DNA of 64,000 bases from CADEGL01 sp050180485 (GTDB lineage Bacteria > Pseudomonadota > Alphaproteobacteria > CADEGL01), in assembly GCA_050180485.1 (NCBI GenBank), contig JBFXED010000003.1:1-64000 (forward strand), in the 5' to 3' direction. Shown here piece by piece: positions 1 through 8,220 of the stretch. The notes under the pieces are model-generated. The model ran no database searches, was not told the origin of the DNA, and saw nothing but the letters and a program-made list of their open reading frames with translations. A program made the position numbers and the translations under genes. Each line of letters starts with the position of its first letter. The first letter of the stretch is position 1.

Positions 1-269
1 CGGGCAGTCAGATCGCGCAGGCTCTGGTGCTCGCTCTCCTGGTTGGTCCGGGCGGCGGGCCGCTGGCCACGGCCAGCACGACGCACGCGATGGTTGTCGC
101 CACACCCGATCAAGCCACGGGATCGACGGAAGTGCGCATCTGGTATGACGTGATCATCTCTCGCAAAGGCGAGAAATACGACTACCCCGTGCGGGTATCT
201 AAACCCGAGACCTATACGCAATTCTTCACAAACATGTCGGAGGCTGCCGGCGTGAAAGTGAAGTCATGA
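1..269 (+). CDS. 3' end of an unidentified protein (partial)
   Basis: The reading frame is open from the left edge (first full codon at position 3) to TGA at 267-269, so the true start lies outside the window. The visible part begins with a hydrophobic Ala/Leu/Val stretch. It continues into a polar segment with an acidic-aromatic patch (VRIWYDV) and ends in NMSEAAGVKVKS. I do not recognise a family. The stop overlaps the ATG of the following lipoprotein (ATGA), which suggests translational coupling and a shared envelope-related role. A GTG at 27 could in principle be a start, but the open frame upstream makes truncation by the window edge more likely. Confidence 0.5.
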   Translation, partial: GSQIAQALVLALLVGPGGGPLATASTTHAMVVATPDQATGSTEVRIWYDVIISRKGEKYDYPVRVSKPETYTQFFTNMSEAAGVKVKS

Positions 270-730
270 GGCGCATATACCCCGTTGTGCTGGTCGTCGC
301 ATTGGCTGTCGGGTTGGCGGCCTGCCAGCCGCCTCCACCCGCCCGCACCGCCAGCAAAAAACTGGAGGGTGAGGTGGCCGAGATGCAGACGCGCGTCTAT
401 GCCACCGGCGACAAGACCAAAGCGCTGCGTGCGGTTGCCGAGACGCTGGTTGAGATGGGCTATGTCGTCGACCACGTGAATCCGGATGACGGTTCCGTGG
501 CGGCCTCCAAGGGTACCTGGCTGGATGCGACGGCCTATGTGGATAGCAAGATGGTGGGCAAGACCTCGGTTCAACTCGATGTGTTCGTCTATCAGCGCAA
601 TCAGTGGGCCATGTCTCAAAGCGACTTCGAGAAGCTCCAGCAAGTGGATGACCCGGAGTTTTATCAGAAGTATTTCTTCGATCCGTTAAGCCAAAAGTTG
701 GGTACGCCAGCCTCCCCTCAGGGAAGCTGA
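266..730 (+). CDS. Predicted outer-membrane or periplasmic lipoprotein of unknown function
   Basis: The 154-residue protein opens with a short basic n-region, a hydrophobic core and the lipobox LAAC, giving lipidated Cys20. A Pro-rich linker follows the cysteine. The mature part alternates charged and hydrophobic segments and carries an ALRAVAETLVEMGYVV helix near residues 55-70. This resembles small envelope lipoproteins that lack enzymatic motifs. I see no catalytic signature. The start overlaps the upstream stop (ATGA at 266-269). The 40-bp gap to the M24 hydrolase gene is short enough for one transcript, though a functional link is unproven. Confidence 0.7.
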   Translation: MRRIYPVVLVVALAVGLAACQPPPPARTASKKLEGEVAEMQTRVYATGDKTKALRAVAETLVEMGYVVDHVNPDDGSVAASKGTWLDATAYVDSKMVGKTSVQLDVFVYQRNQWAMSQSDFEKLQQVDDPEFYQKYFFDPLSQKLGTPASPQGS

Positions 731-770
731 TCAGCGTCACGTTGGTCCGTTGGAATAAGGAGGAAATCTG

Positions 771-1925
771 ATGGCTTTGCATTTCAGCCGCGCAGAGTTC
801 GCGCGGCGCCAGGCGGCGGCGCGGCGCGCTATTGCCGCGCGTGGGTTGGATGGTCTCCTCTGCTTCCGGCAGGAGACCATGTATTACCTGACCGGCTACG
901 ACACCAACGGCTTCGCGCTGTTCCAGGGTATGTGGCTGGGGGTGGACGGCAGCCTGGCGCTGGTCACGCGCGGCGCGGACCGGCTGCAGTCCAAATACAC
1001 CTCGGTCATCAAGGATGTGCGCATCTGGATCGATCGCGAGGGTGCGACGCCCGCCATCGACCTGCGCGACATGCTGGAATCCTACAATGTGCGGGGCAAG
1101 CGCATCGGCGTGGAATACGGCGCCTACGGCCTGACCGGCCAGCGCGCCAAGATGGTGGATTCGGCCTTGGAAGGCTTCTGCCGCACGGAGGACGCGACCG
1201 ACATCGTCAGCGCGCTCCGCATGTTCAAGAGCCCGGCGGAGTTGAAATACGTGCGCCGGGCTGGCGAGCTGGCCGATGCCGCGCGCGACATCGCCGTGCG
1301 CGACTGCGTGCCCGGCGCCTCCATCGCCAAGATCTACGCGGACATGCTGCAGGTGATGGTCGAGGGCGACGGCGACCCGCCGGCCTCGCGCTGGCCCATC
1401 GGCGCGGGCCAGGAGGCGCTGTTCGTGCGCTACCACACGGGCCACAGCCCGGTGTCGAAGAAGAACGACCAGTCGACCTTCGAGTTCGGTTCCTGCTACC
1501 GCCACTACCACACGGTGATGATGTTCGTGGTGCTGACCGGCAAGGTCCACCCGGCGCACCGCGAGATGTTCAAGGTGGTGCGTGAGGCGCTGGACGCGGC
1601 GGAAGACGCGTTCCGGCCCGGCAACGTGGTGGCCGACGTGTTCAACGCCCAATCCAAGGTCATCAAGAAATCCAAGTTCTCGAAGACCACCCTGCCGGCC
1701 TGCGGCTACACCACGGGTGCGCAGTTCCCGCCGACCTGGATGGAGGGCTGCTTCATCCATGCGGGCAACCCCACGGTGCTCAAGCCCGGCATGCTGTTCT
1801 TCAAGCAGATGATGCTGCTGGACGACCGCACAGGCCTGTCCATGTCGATCGGCGAAAGCTCGATCGTCACGCGCAAGGGCTCCGAACAGGTTTGCCACGC
1901 GCCGCGTTATCTCGTGACCAACTAG
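771..1925 (+). CDS. M24-fold hydrolase, ectoine hydrolase (DoeA/EutD)-like, copy 1
   Basis: The 384-residue protein has the creatinase/prolidase two-domain layout: an N-terminal creatinase_N domain (about 1-140) and a pita-bread domain (about 150-384). Segments such as FEFGSCYRHYHT and GYTTGAQFPPTW match the ectoine-hydrolase branch in my recollection of the family. They do not match metal-dependent aminopeptidases: the usual first metal-ligand Asp is Glu, the GHGIG histidine is Tyr, and the PGMVFTIEP glutamate is missing. Non-peptide C-N bond hydrolysis, as in creatinase or DoeA, is therefore the better inference. A strong ribosome site (aaggagga, 757-764) sets the ATG. Copy 2 follows after 17 bp. 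The substrate is not shown by sequence. Confidence 0.75.
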   Translation: MALHFSRAEFARRQAAARRAIAARGLDGLLCFRQETMYYLTGYDTNGFALFQGMWLGVDGSLALVTRGADRLQSKYTSVIKDVRIWIDREGATPAIDLRDMLESYNVRGKRIGVEYGAYGLTGQRAKMVDSALEGFCRTEDATDIVSALRMFKSPAELKYVRRAGELADAARDIAVRDCVPGASIAKIYADMLQVMVEGDGDPPASRWPIGAGQEALFVRYHTGHSPVSKKNDQSTFEFGSCYRHYHTVMMFVVLTGKVHPAHREMFKVVREALDAAEDAFRPGNVVADVFNAQSKVIKKSKFSKTTLPACGYTTGAQFPPTWMEGCFIHAGNPTVLKPGMLFFKQMMLLDDRTGLSMSIGESSIVTRKGSEQVCHAPRYLVTN

Positions 1926-1942
1926 AACCCGAGGAGATCGTC

Positions 1943-3214
1943 ATGGCCTTGCATTTCACCCGCGCGGAGTTCGCCGAACGCCAGCGCAAGACCCGGGCGG
2001 AGATGACGCGCCAGGGTTTGGATGGTCTCCTCATCTTCCGCCAGGAAAGCATGTACTGGCTGACGGGCTACGACACCGAAGGCTTCGTGCTGTTCCAGGG
2101 CATGTATCTGTCGGCCGACGGGCGCATCGCGCTGATGACCCGCTCGGCCGACGATCTGCAGTCGCGAATCACCTCGACGCTCGAGGACATCCGCATCTGG
2201 CGCGACGTGGAAGGCGCCAATCCGGCCATCGACCTGCGCGCCATGGTCCAGGATCTGGGCGGGCGCGGGAAGAAGATCGGCGTCGAGTACCACGCCTACG
2301 GCCTGACTGGGCAGCGCGCGAAATTGGTGGATGCAGCCTTCGACGGCTTCGCGGATCTGAGCGACGCGTCCGACTTGGTACGCCTCCAGCGTTTGGTGAA
2401 AAGTCCGGCCGAACTGGCTTTCGTGCGGCGTGCGGGCGAATTGGCCGACGACGCGCTGGCGGTGGCCAACCGCATGTGCGTGCCGGGCGAGAATGTCGGC
2501 GCCATCTACGGCGAGATGATGAACGTCATCATGCGCGGCGATGGCGATCCGTCCGCCATGCGCTGGCCCATGGGCGGCGGCCAGGACGCCATGCTGGTGC
2601 GCTACCACACCGGCCACGGCAAGGTCGGCAAGCAGGATCAGGTGATGTTCGAATTCGCCTCGGCCTATCGCCACTACCACACGGCGCTGATGAACGTGGT
2701 GCTGACGGGCAAGCCCGACCCGCGCCATCTCGACATGTTCAAGGCCGCGCGCGAGGCGCTGGACGCATGCTGGGAGGTCGTGCGGCCCGGCAACACGGTG
2801 GGCCAGATCTTCGACACCCATGCCGCCTCGCTGTCCAAGGCGGGCTATGACGGCTGCTTCCTCAACGCCTGCGGATACACGCTCGGCGTCACCTATCCGC
2901 CCAACTGGATGGATTGGCCCATGTGCTGGCACGGCAACCCGCAGGTGCTGGAGCCGGGCATGGTGTTCTTCCTGCACATGATCCTGCTCGACGGGCGCAG
3001 CGGGCTTTCGATGTCGCTCGGCGAGACGGCCATTGTGACGCCGCGCGGCTCAGCCGATCTGGTCAACCACGCGCCGCGCCAGCCGATCGTGACCGGATCG
3101 GGCGCGCCCAAGAGCATCGGGAAATCGAAATCCGCGCCGCGGAAAGCCGCCAAACCAGCCCGCAAGGCGGCGAAGCGACCGGCTAAGCGCGTCACCCGCG
3201 GCAAGCGGAAATAG
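1943..3214 (+). CDS. M24-fold hydrolase, DoeA/EutD-like, copy 2 with a basic C-terminal tail
   Basis: This tandem paralogue of the preceding gene starts at 1943 behind gaggag (1931-1936). MALHFTRAEFA matches MALHFSRAEFA of copy 1, which decides between this ATG and an upstream in-frame codon at 1892. Residues 1-385 carry the same creatinase_N plus pita-bread fold, with FEFASAYRHYHT and GYTLGVTYPPNW in place of the metal-ligand motifs. From about residue 388 it has an extra tail of some 35 residues rich in Lys, Arg, Ala and Pro (KAAKPARKAAKRPAKR), absent from copy 1. The tail resembles histone-H1-like disordered segments. It could bind nucleic acid or acidic partners, or be neutral. Copy 1 and copy 2 may form a heteromer; that is inference. 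Confidence 0.75.
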   Translation: MALHFTRAEFAERQRKTRAEMTRQGLDGLLIFRQESMYWLTGYDTEGFVLFQGMYLSADGRIALMTRSADDLQSRITSTLEDIRIWRDVEGANPAIDLRAMVQDLGGRGKKIGVEYHAYGLTGQRAKLVDAAFDGFADLSDASDLVRLQRLVKSPAELAFVRRAGELADDALAVANRMCVPGENVGAIYGEMMNVIMRGDGDPSAMRWPMGGGQDAMLVRYHTGHGKVGKQDQVMFEFASAYRHYHTALMNVVLTGKPDPRHLDMFKAAREALDACWEVVRPGNTVGQIFDTHAASLSKAGYDGCFLNACGYTLGVTYPPNWMDWPMCWHGNPQVLEPGMVFFLHMILLDGRSGLSMSLGETAIVTPRGSADLVNHAPRQPIVTGSGAPKSIGKSKSAPRKAAKPARKAAKRPAKRVTRGKRK

Positions 3215-3267
3215 CGCGAACAAACCGTCCGCCGCGCCGTTGATAGGGCGGCAAGCGGAGGACTGGC

Positions 3268-3825
3268 ATGACTAAAAGCAAGCGGCCGCGGATCGAGGGC
3301 TACGCCATCGTCTCGCGTGAGGGGATGATCGCTAACGCCGACGGCTCGTTTCCGGACGGCATCAAGATCGACGCCGATCAGAAGTTCTTCCGTGGCGGCT
3401 TACGCAAAGCTTCGGCCGTCGCGAACGGCAAGCACTCGAACGAAGGCGGGCCGGAATCCGTCGCGCGGCCACGCCTGATCTTGACCCGCAAGGTCGATTC
3501 ACTAAGGCCCGATCCACGCAATCCGAAGGCGCTTCTGTGGAACCCAAAGGGTGCGTCGCTGGAGGAAGCCTGGGCGCGGCTGGGTGCTGAGGGCAATGTG
3601 CTGGCCGTCGTGGGCGGGACGGATGTGTTCGGCCTGTTCCTGGAATGGGGCTACGACGATTTCTTTCTGTCGCGTGCACAGGCGAGTGTGCCAAACGGGC
3701 GGCCGGTGTTTCCCGGCGGGCTTGCGCCCGAGGAGGCGCTGAAGCGCCACGGCATGGTGCTGAAAGAGACGCGCGTGCTGGATCAGGCCAGCGGCACGGT
3801 CATGGAGCACTGGGTCCGCAAATGA
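3268..3825 (+). CDS. RibD C-terminal / dihydrofolate-reductase-like reductase
   Basis: The 185-residue protein has the start typical of the RibD_C/DHFR-like fold (GYAIVSREGMIAN), followed by DQKFF and a segment rich in Arg and Pro. A glycine-rich nucleotide loop follows (VVGGTDVFGLFLEWGYDDFFLSRA), corresponding to the VxGGxxLxxxLxxxGLVDE motif of this superfamily. An NAD(P)H-dependent reduction of a small heterocyclic or carbonyl substrate is expected. The exact substrate cannot be named. It lies just downstream of the two M24 genes on the same strand, behind a purine-rich ribosome site (gcggagg). It ends against a convergent terminator whose stem begins 3 bp past its stop codon. Confidence 0.65.
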   Translation: MTKSKRPRIEGYAIVSREGMIANADGSFPDGIKIDADQKFFRGGLRKASAVANGKHSNEGGPESVARPRLILTRKVDSLRPDPRNPKALLWNPKGASLEEAWARLGAEGNVLAVVGGTDVFGLFLEWGYDDFFLSRAQASVPNGRPVFPGGLAPEEALKRHGMVLKETRVLDQASGTVMEHWVRK

Positions 3826-3827
3826 AA

Positions 3828-3853
3828 AGGGCGCCGGATCGCTCCGGCGCCCT
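3828..3853 (-). terminator. Rho-independent terminator for the racemase pair
   Basis: A perfect 11-bp GC-rich stem (3828-3838 with 3843-3853) has a 4-nt loop. Read on the minus strand, the stem is followed by TTTT, so it ends transcription from the racemase pair. No T tract follows on the plus strand. Confidence 0.75.
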
Positions 3854-3874
3854 GATCGGGAAAGAACGGCCGCG

Positions 3875-4612
3875 TCAGTAGTAGCGGTTCTCGTAGCCGC
3901 GTGCGTGCGTGCCGCGCTGGACGTAATCGATCATGTTGATGAAGTCGTAGACGGGAAGCCCGGTGGCTTCCTGCACGGCCTTGGAATAGGGCGGCAGCAT
4001 GGAGCACTCCATGATGATGGCGCCCATGTCCGGGTTTTCCTTCACCATCTTCTTGGCGACGGCCACGGTCTCGGCCTCGATCTTGTCGGTGTCGAGATAG
4101 TCGCCTTCCTTCATCACCATCTGGTCGAAGTTCGGCTGGTCGTCCATGCCGCGCACAACGACCTGGGTCTCGGCCTTCACGCCTGCCAGCTCCAGCGCGC
4201 GGTTGCCTAGCGCCTTCTGCGACGCCGTGATGACGCCGATCGAGCGCTTCTTGCCGATGAACTGCGCGACGAAGGGGATCTGCAGCAGGCTCGACATGGC
4301 GACCGGGATGGTGACGTTCTTCGCCACTACGTTCTGGTAGTTCACGAAGAAGCCGCAGTCGGAGGAGATGGCCTTGACGCCCTGCGCCTCCAATTCCTGC
4401 GCGGCCTTGATCACGGCTTTCTCGAGCTCGGGATCGGCTGCGAAGACGCGCGCTGTCGTGGCACCCGGCACCGTCTTGTAGAGAACCGGATATTTATAGG
4501 TCGTCGCGTTGCCGACATCGCCGGGAACGAACGGACCCTTGTAGTCCAGGAGCAGGATACCGACGCAGTAGCCGTAGGCTTCGGCCTTGGGCCGGGTTTT
4601 ATAAAGCGGCAT
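3875..4612 (-). CDS. Asp/Glu/hydantoin racemase-fold protein, copy 2
   Basis: The 245-residue protein has both family cysteines: Cys86 in SSDCGFF and Cys203 in MECSMLPPYS. These act as the two acid-base residues in cofactor-independent amino-acid racemases. EutA of hydroxyectoine clusters and maleate isomerases share this fold, so either racemisation or a decarboxylation/isomerisation is possible. It is second in a two-gene minus-strand unit, 19 bp after its paralogue, and is followed by a terminator. The two copies match over their whole length, with the cysteines at identical numbering, so this is a tandem duplication with both active sites retained. Confidence 0.8.
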   Translation of the reverse strand: MPLYKTRPKAEAYGYCVGILLLDYKGPFVPGDVGNATTYKYPVLYKTVPGATTARVFAADPELEKAVIKAAQELEAQGVKAISSDCGFFVNYQNVVAKNVTIPVAMSSLLQIPFVAQFIGKKRSIGVITASQKALGNRALELAGVKAETQVVVRGMDDQPNFDQMVMKEGDYLDTDKIEAETVAVAKKMVKENPDMGAIIMECSMLPPYSKAVQEATGLPVYDFINMIDYVQRGTHARGYENRYY

Positions 4613-4631
4613 GGTTCTCTTCTCCCCGAGC

Positions 4632-5366
4632 TCAGTACTGGCCGGAATAGGCGCGCTGGTGCAGGCCCGATTCCATGTAATCGATCATGCTGACGAAGTC
4701 GTAGACCGGCAGTTCGACGGCTGCCTGCACGGCCTTGGCATAGGGCGGCAGCATGGAGCATTCGAGCAGGATCGCGCCCATGGTCGGGTCCTTCTTCACC
4801 ATGTCCTTGGCGATGCGGATCGCCTCCTCGGTGATCAGGTCCGAATCGAGCGTACCCTTCTCCTCCAGCACCGCGGTCTTGAACTCCGGCTCGTCCTGCA
4901 TGCCGCGGATGACGATCTTGTGCGGCACGCTGATGCCGCCGCGCGTCAGGAAGTCGGGCGTCAGGTTGGTCGAGTCGGCTGTGATGACGCCGATTGAGCG
5001 CGACTTGTCGAGCGTCTGGGCGATCATCGGGATCTGCAACAGGCTCGACATGGCGACCGGAACCTTCACGGCCTCGCGCACCGCGTCCTGGAACTGCAGC
5101 ATGAAGCCGCAGTCGGAGGAGATGCCGCGCACGCCCGCCGCTTCCAGCTCTTTCGCGCCTTCGGCCAACTTGGCGTTGAACTCGGGCGCGCCGTTCAGGC
5201 ACACCGAGGTCGACAGGCCTTCGACCGTCTTGAAGATGACGGGATAGGAGTAAGTGCTGGCGTTCGCCACGTCGCCGGGGATGAAGGGCGCCTTGGCATC
5301 GAGCAGCAGGATGCCGATGGCCTGGCCGTAGCTTTCGGCCGCGCGCCGCGTCTTGTAGATCGTCAT
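4632..5366 (-). CDS. Asp/Glu/hydantoin racemase-fold protein, copy 1
   Basis: The 244-residue protein is the first gene of the racemase pair. Cys86 (SSDCGFM) and Cys203 (LECSMLPPY) form the expected catalytic pair. PVAMSSLLQIP and SIGVITA are shared word for word with copy 2. Conserved opening words (MTIYKTR here, MPLYKTR in copy 2) support the chosen ATG. It is transcribed divergently from the class III aminotransferase across a 352-bp spacer. Likely substrates are acidic or N-substituted amino acids; the specificity is not visible. A role like EutA in hydroxyectoine breakdown fits the neighbours, but plain Asp/Glu racemase remains possible. Confidence 0.8.
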   Translation of the reverse strand: MTIYKTRRAAESYGQAIGILLLDAKAPFIPGDVANASTYSYPVIFKTVEGLSTSVCLNGAPEFNAKLAEGAKELEAAGVRGISSDCGFMLQFQDAVREAVKVPVAMSSLLQIPMIAQTLDKSRSIGVITADSTNLTPDFLTRGGISVPHKIVIRGMQDEPEFKTAVLEEKGTLDSDLITEEAIRIAKDMVKKDPTMGAILLECSMLPPYAKAVQAAVELPVYDFVSMIDYMESGLHQRAYSGQY

Positions 5367-5718
5367 GCTCGCCTCCCAGGGGCAATGGGCTGCCCGCGCT
5401 TCGCGGCGGCCCGGAAACCTAAGGGAAGCCTAGCCCAGGGCGGATACCGTTTCAAATGGGCCGTCCGGCCAAAAGCCTTTCCAGATACGCAGAAATCACG
5501 GTTTGGGCGGGTGGGGAGGCGAAATCCTGCCGTCCGAGGGGTGGGGTTCGGGCCCAAATGCCGTGACATTGCTGCTATTTCGGTGGTTCGGTCGGCGTTG
5601 CGGGTATCAGGAGCCACGGCTAGGCTCCGCGCCTCGCTTTCCTTTGCGTCGGCGAAGATTTTCCGGTCCGCCATCCGGCGCGGCCGCACCAATACGATTT
5701 TGTTTCAGGAGATTCGTC
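5367..5718. promoter_or_regulatory. 352-bp divergent intergenic region between racemase and aminotransferase genes
   Basis: This spacer must hold the start signals for both the minus-strand racemase pair and the plus-strand aminotransferase. The only clear element is a ribosome site (caggag, 5707-5711) seven bases before the aminotransferase ATG. I found no convincing -35/-10 pair, sigma-54 site or long inverted repeat. Several reading frames stay open through it only because of the high GC content. Confidence 0.4.
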
Positions 5719-7125
5719 ATGTCCCAGCAGGCCACGCGCAACCTGTCGCTCGAGGAGATGGACAAGCAGAGCTTGATGCATCCTTCGACCTCGATGGCCG
5801 ATCACGCCAAGGGCACGCCGCGCATCATCGAGACGGCCAAGGGCATCAAGATCACCGACAAGACGGGCAAGCAGCTGATCGACGGCTTCGGCGGCCTGTA
5901 TTGCGTCAATATCGGCTATGGCCGCATGGAGATCGCCGACGCGATCGCCGAGCAGGCGCGGAAGCTCGCCTACTATCACGTCTATGCCTCGAACTCGAAC
6001 GAGCCGGCCATCCGCCTGGCCGATCGCGTCGTGCGCATGGCGCCGGCCAACATGGCCAAGGTCTATTTCGGCCTGTCGGGCTCGGACGCCAACGAAACCA
6101 ACGTGAAGCTGGTCTGGTACTACAACAACCTGCGCGGCCAGCCGAAGAAGAAGAAGATCATCTCGCGCCATCGCGGCTATCACGGCTCGACCGTGATCTC
6201 GGGCAGCCTCACGGGCCTGCCGCTTTTCCACAATTATTTCGACCTGCCGGTGGGGCCGATCCTGCACACCACGACGCCGCACCATTACTGGTACGCGGAA
6301 GCAGGGATGAGCGAGGAGCAGTTCACCCAGAAGCTGGCCGACGATCTGGAAGCCATGATCGTGAAGGAGGGTCCGGAGACGGTCGCCGCCTTCATCGGCG
6401 AGCCGGTCATGGGCACCGGCGGCATCATCGTGCCGCCCAAGGGTTACTGGCCCGCGATCCAGAAGGTCTTGAAGAAATACGACGTGCTTCTGATCGACGA
6501 CGAGGTGATCTGCGGTTTCGGACGCCTGGGCGAAGCCTATGGCTGCTTCGCGCTCGGCATGGAGCCGGACCTGATGACGATCGCCAAGGGTCTGACCAGC
6601 GCGTACCAGCCGCTGTCGGGCTCTATCGTCTCCGATAAGATCTGCGCCGTGATCCAGGAGAAGTCGGTGGAGATCGGACCCATGGGCCACGGCTACACCT
6701 ATTCCGGCCATCCGGTCGCCTGCGCCGCGGGCCTGGCGAATCTCGACGTGCTGGAAAAGGAAGATATGACCGGCAACGCCAAGCGCACCGGCGCCCATCT
6801 CCAGGCCGCGCTGAAGAAGGCCTTCGCCGACCATCCGATGGTGGGCGAAGTGCGCGGCTATGCGCTGCTGGGCGCGGTCGAGTTCGTGGCCGACCGCAAG
6901 AACAAGACGCGGTTCGATGCGAAGCTCAAGATCGGTGCGCGTATCTCCGGCGCGGTCCTGGCCGAGGGCGTCATCGCCCGCGCCATGCCGCACAGCGACT
7001 GCCTGGGCTTCGCCCCGCCGCTCTGCATCACCCCGGCCGAGGTCGACGACATGGTGGCGCGCTGCCGCCGCGGCCTCGACAAGGTGACCGACGAGCTGGT
7101 CCGCGAAGGCCTGTTCAAGGGTTAA
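5719..7125 (+). CDS. Class III PLP-dependent aminotransferase (omega-amino acid or diamine type)
   Basis: The 468-residue enzyme belongs to the large subgroup of omega-aminotransferases. The Schiff-base Lys is Lys290 in MTIAKGLTSAYQP. The cofactor-binding Asp lies in LIDDEVICGFGR, and SGSDANETN is the PLP-phosphate loop. It moves an amino group from an omega-amino compound to pyruvate, 2-oxoglutarate or glyoxylate. In ectoine degradation a class III enzyme (DoeD) handles diaminobutyrate, which matches this location. Other members prefer taurine, beta-alanine or putrescine. The ATG at 5719 is set by caggag with 7-base spacing. The in-frame extension upstream to 5503 is compositionally unlike the rest and unlikely to be translated. 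Confidence 0.85.
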   Translation: MSQQATRNLSLEEMDKQSLMHPSTSMADHAKGTPRIIETAKGIKITDKTGKQLIDGFGGLYCVNIGYGRMEIADAIAEQARKLAYYHVYASNSNEPAIRLADRVVRMAPANMAKVYFGLSGSDANETNVKLVWYYNNLRGQPKKKKIISRHRGYHGSTVISGSLTGLPLFHNYFDLPVGPILHTTTPHHYWYAEAGMSEEQFTQKLADDLEAMIVKEGPETVAAFIGEPVMGTGGIIVPPKGYWPAIQKVLKKYDVLLIDDEVICGFGRLGEAYGCFALGMEPDLMTIAKGLTSAYQPLSGSIVSDKICAVIQEKSVEIGPMGHGYTYSGHPVACAAGLANLDVLEKEDMTGNAKRTGAHLQAALKKAFADHPMVGEVRGYALLGAVEFVADRKNKTRFDAKLKIGARISGAVLAEGVIARAMPHSDCLGFAPPLCITPAEVDDMVARCRRGLDKVTDELVREGLFKG

Positions 7126-7130
7126 GGATC

Positions 7131-7159
7131 ACGCGGGGGACGATAGTCGTTCCCCGCGT
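7131..7159. terminator. Long hairpin after the aminotransferase gene; possible terminator or attenuator
   Basis: Arms 7131-7143 and 7147-7159 can pair over 13 bp, including one G-T wobble, around a 3-nt loop. It lies 5 bp past the aminotransferase stop and 22 bp before the EutB-like start. No T tract follows, so intrinsic termination would be weak. mRNA stabilisation or partial attenuation is equally possible. Confidence 0.4.
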
Positions 7160-7181
7160 CTTCCGGCATGATGGCCGCCCC

Positions 7182-8198
7182 ATGAGCGCCGGACCCGTCA
7201 CGCTCGGAGATGTCTATGCCGCTCGCGCCCGCATCGCGGGCGCGGTGCGCCGCACGCCGCTGATCCCGTCGCCCTGGCTGACGCAGTTCGCGGGCGGCGC
7301 GCCCGTCCATATGAAGCTCGAGACGCTGCAGGACACGGGCTCGTTCAAGGTGCGCGGCGCGGCCAACAAGATCCTGGGGCTGACCGAGGGCCAGCGCACC
7401 CGCGGTGTCGTCACGGTTTCGACCGGCAACCACGGGCGCGCGGTTGCCCACATGGCGGGGCGCGCGGGCGTGAAGGCGACGGTTTGCGTCTCGAACCTGG
7501 TGCCGGAGAACAAGCGCGCCGCCATCCGCGCCACGGGCGCCGAACTGGTGGTGCAGGGGCGCAGCCAGGACGAGGCGGCCGAGGTCGCGTTCGAGCTGGT
7601 CGAGACGAAGGGGATGACCATGGTCAATCCCTTCGACGATCCGTTCGTGATCGCGGGCCAAGGCACCATCGGCCTCGAAATCCTGGAAGATCTGCCCGAC
7701 GTCTCGAATCTCCTCGTGCCCGTCTCGGGCGGCGGCCTGATCGGCGGCATCGCGCTGGCGGTCAAAACCGCGCGGCCGCAATGCCGCGTCATCGGCGTGT
7801 CGATGGAGAACGGCGCGGCCATGTACCAGAGCATCAAGGCCGGCCGGCCCGTGCAGATTCCCGACGTCGATTCGCTGGCCGACAGCCTGCAGGGCGGCAT
7901 CTTCCTCGATAACGCCTACACGTTCCGCCTGGTGCGCGAACTGGTCGACGATCTGATCCTGGTGTCGGAAGACGACATCGCCGCCGCGATGGCCTATGCG
8001 TTCGACCGCGAGCATCTGGTGATCGAAGGCGGCGGCGCGGTCGGCATCGCCGCGATCCTGGCCGACAAGGCGGGCCGCCTGGCCGGCCCCACGGCCATGG
8101 TGCTGACGGGCACCAATGTCGCCAGTCCCCGTGTGGTCGAGATCGTGAATGCGCATCGCGACTGGCTCGACGGCCTGGCGCAGCTCAAGCGGCCCTGA
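7182..8198 (+). CDS. eutB: EutB-like PLP-dependent threonine/hydroxyaspartate dehydratase
   Basis: The 338-residue protein is a fold-type II PLP enzyme. Lys56 in TGSFKVRGA is the Schiff-base residue, STGNHGRAVA is the substrate loop, and Ser182 begins the SGGGLIGG phosphate cradle. It has no C-terminal ACT domain, so it is a catabolic, not feedback-regulated, type. Family members dehydrate threonine, serine or beta-hydroxyaspartate. Pairing with an EutC-like gene 22 bp downstream points to the hydroxyectoine EutB role, or to the similar BhcB/BhcD pair of the beta-hydroxyaspartate cycle. I see no good ribosome site before the ATG. The substrate assignment is inference; the enzyme class is firm. 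Confidence 0.8.
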   Translation: MSAGPVTLGDVYAARARIAGAVRRTPLIPSPWLTQFAGGAPVHMKLETLQDTGSFKVRGAANKILGLTEGQRTRGVVTVSTGNHGRAVAHMAGRAGVKATVCVSNLVPENKRAAIRATGAELVVQGRSQDEAAEVAFELVETKGMTMVNPFDDPFVIAGQGTIGLEILEDLPDVSNLLVPVSGGGLIGGIALAVKTARPQCRVIGVSMENGAAMYQSIKAGRPVQIPDVDSLADSLQGGIFLDNAYTFRLVRELVDDLILVSEDDIAAAMAYAFDREHLVIEGGGAVGIAAILADKAGRLAGPTAMVLTGTNVASPRVVEIVNAHRDWLDGLAQLKRP

Positions 8199-8220
8199 CG
8201 CGTTTTCTGGAGATTCCGGC

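Noticed and set aside
264..1898. Long minus-strand open frame of more than 500 codons opposite the lipoprotein and first M24 gene
   Set aside because: It is a shadow of GC-rich coding on the other strand. It has no recognisable domain, is rich in His/Arg/Ala, and spans two real genes.
5367..5718. Sigma-54 promoter (TGG...TTGC) in the racemase/aminotransferase spacer
   Set aside because: The GG and GC elements are 13 bases apart, where 10 are required.
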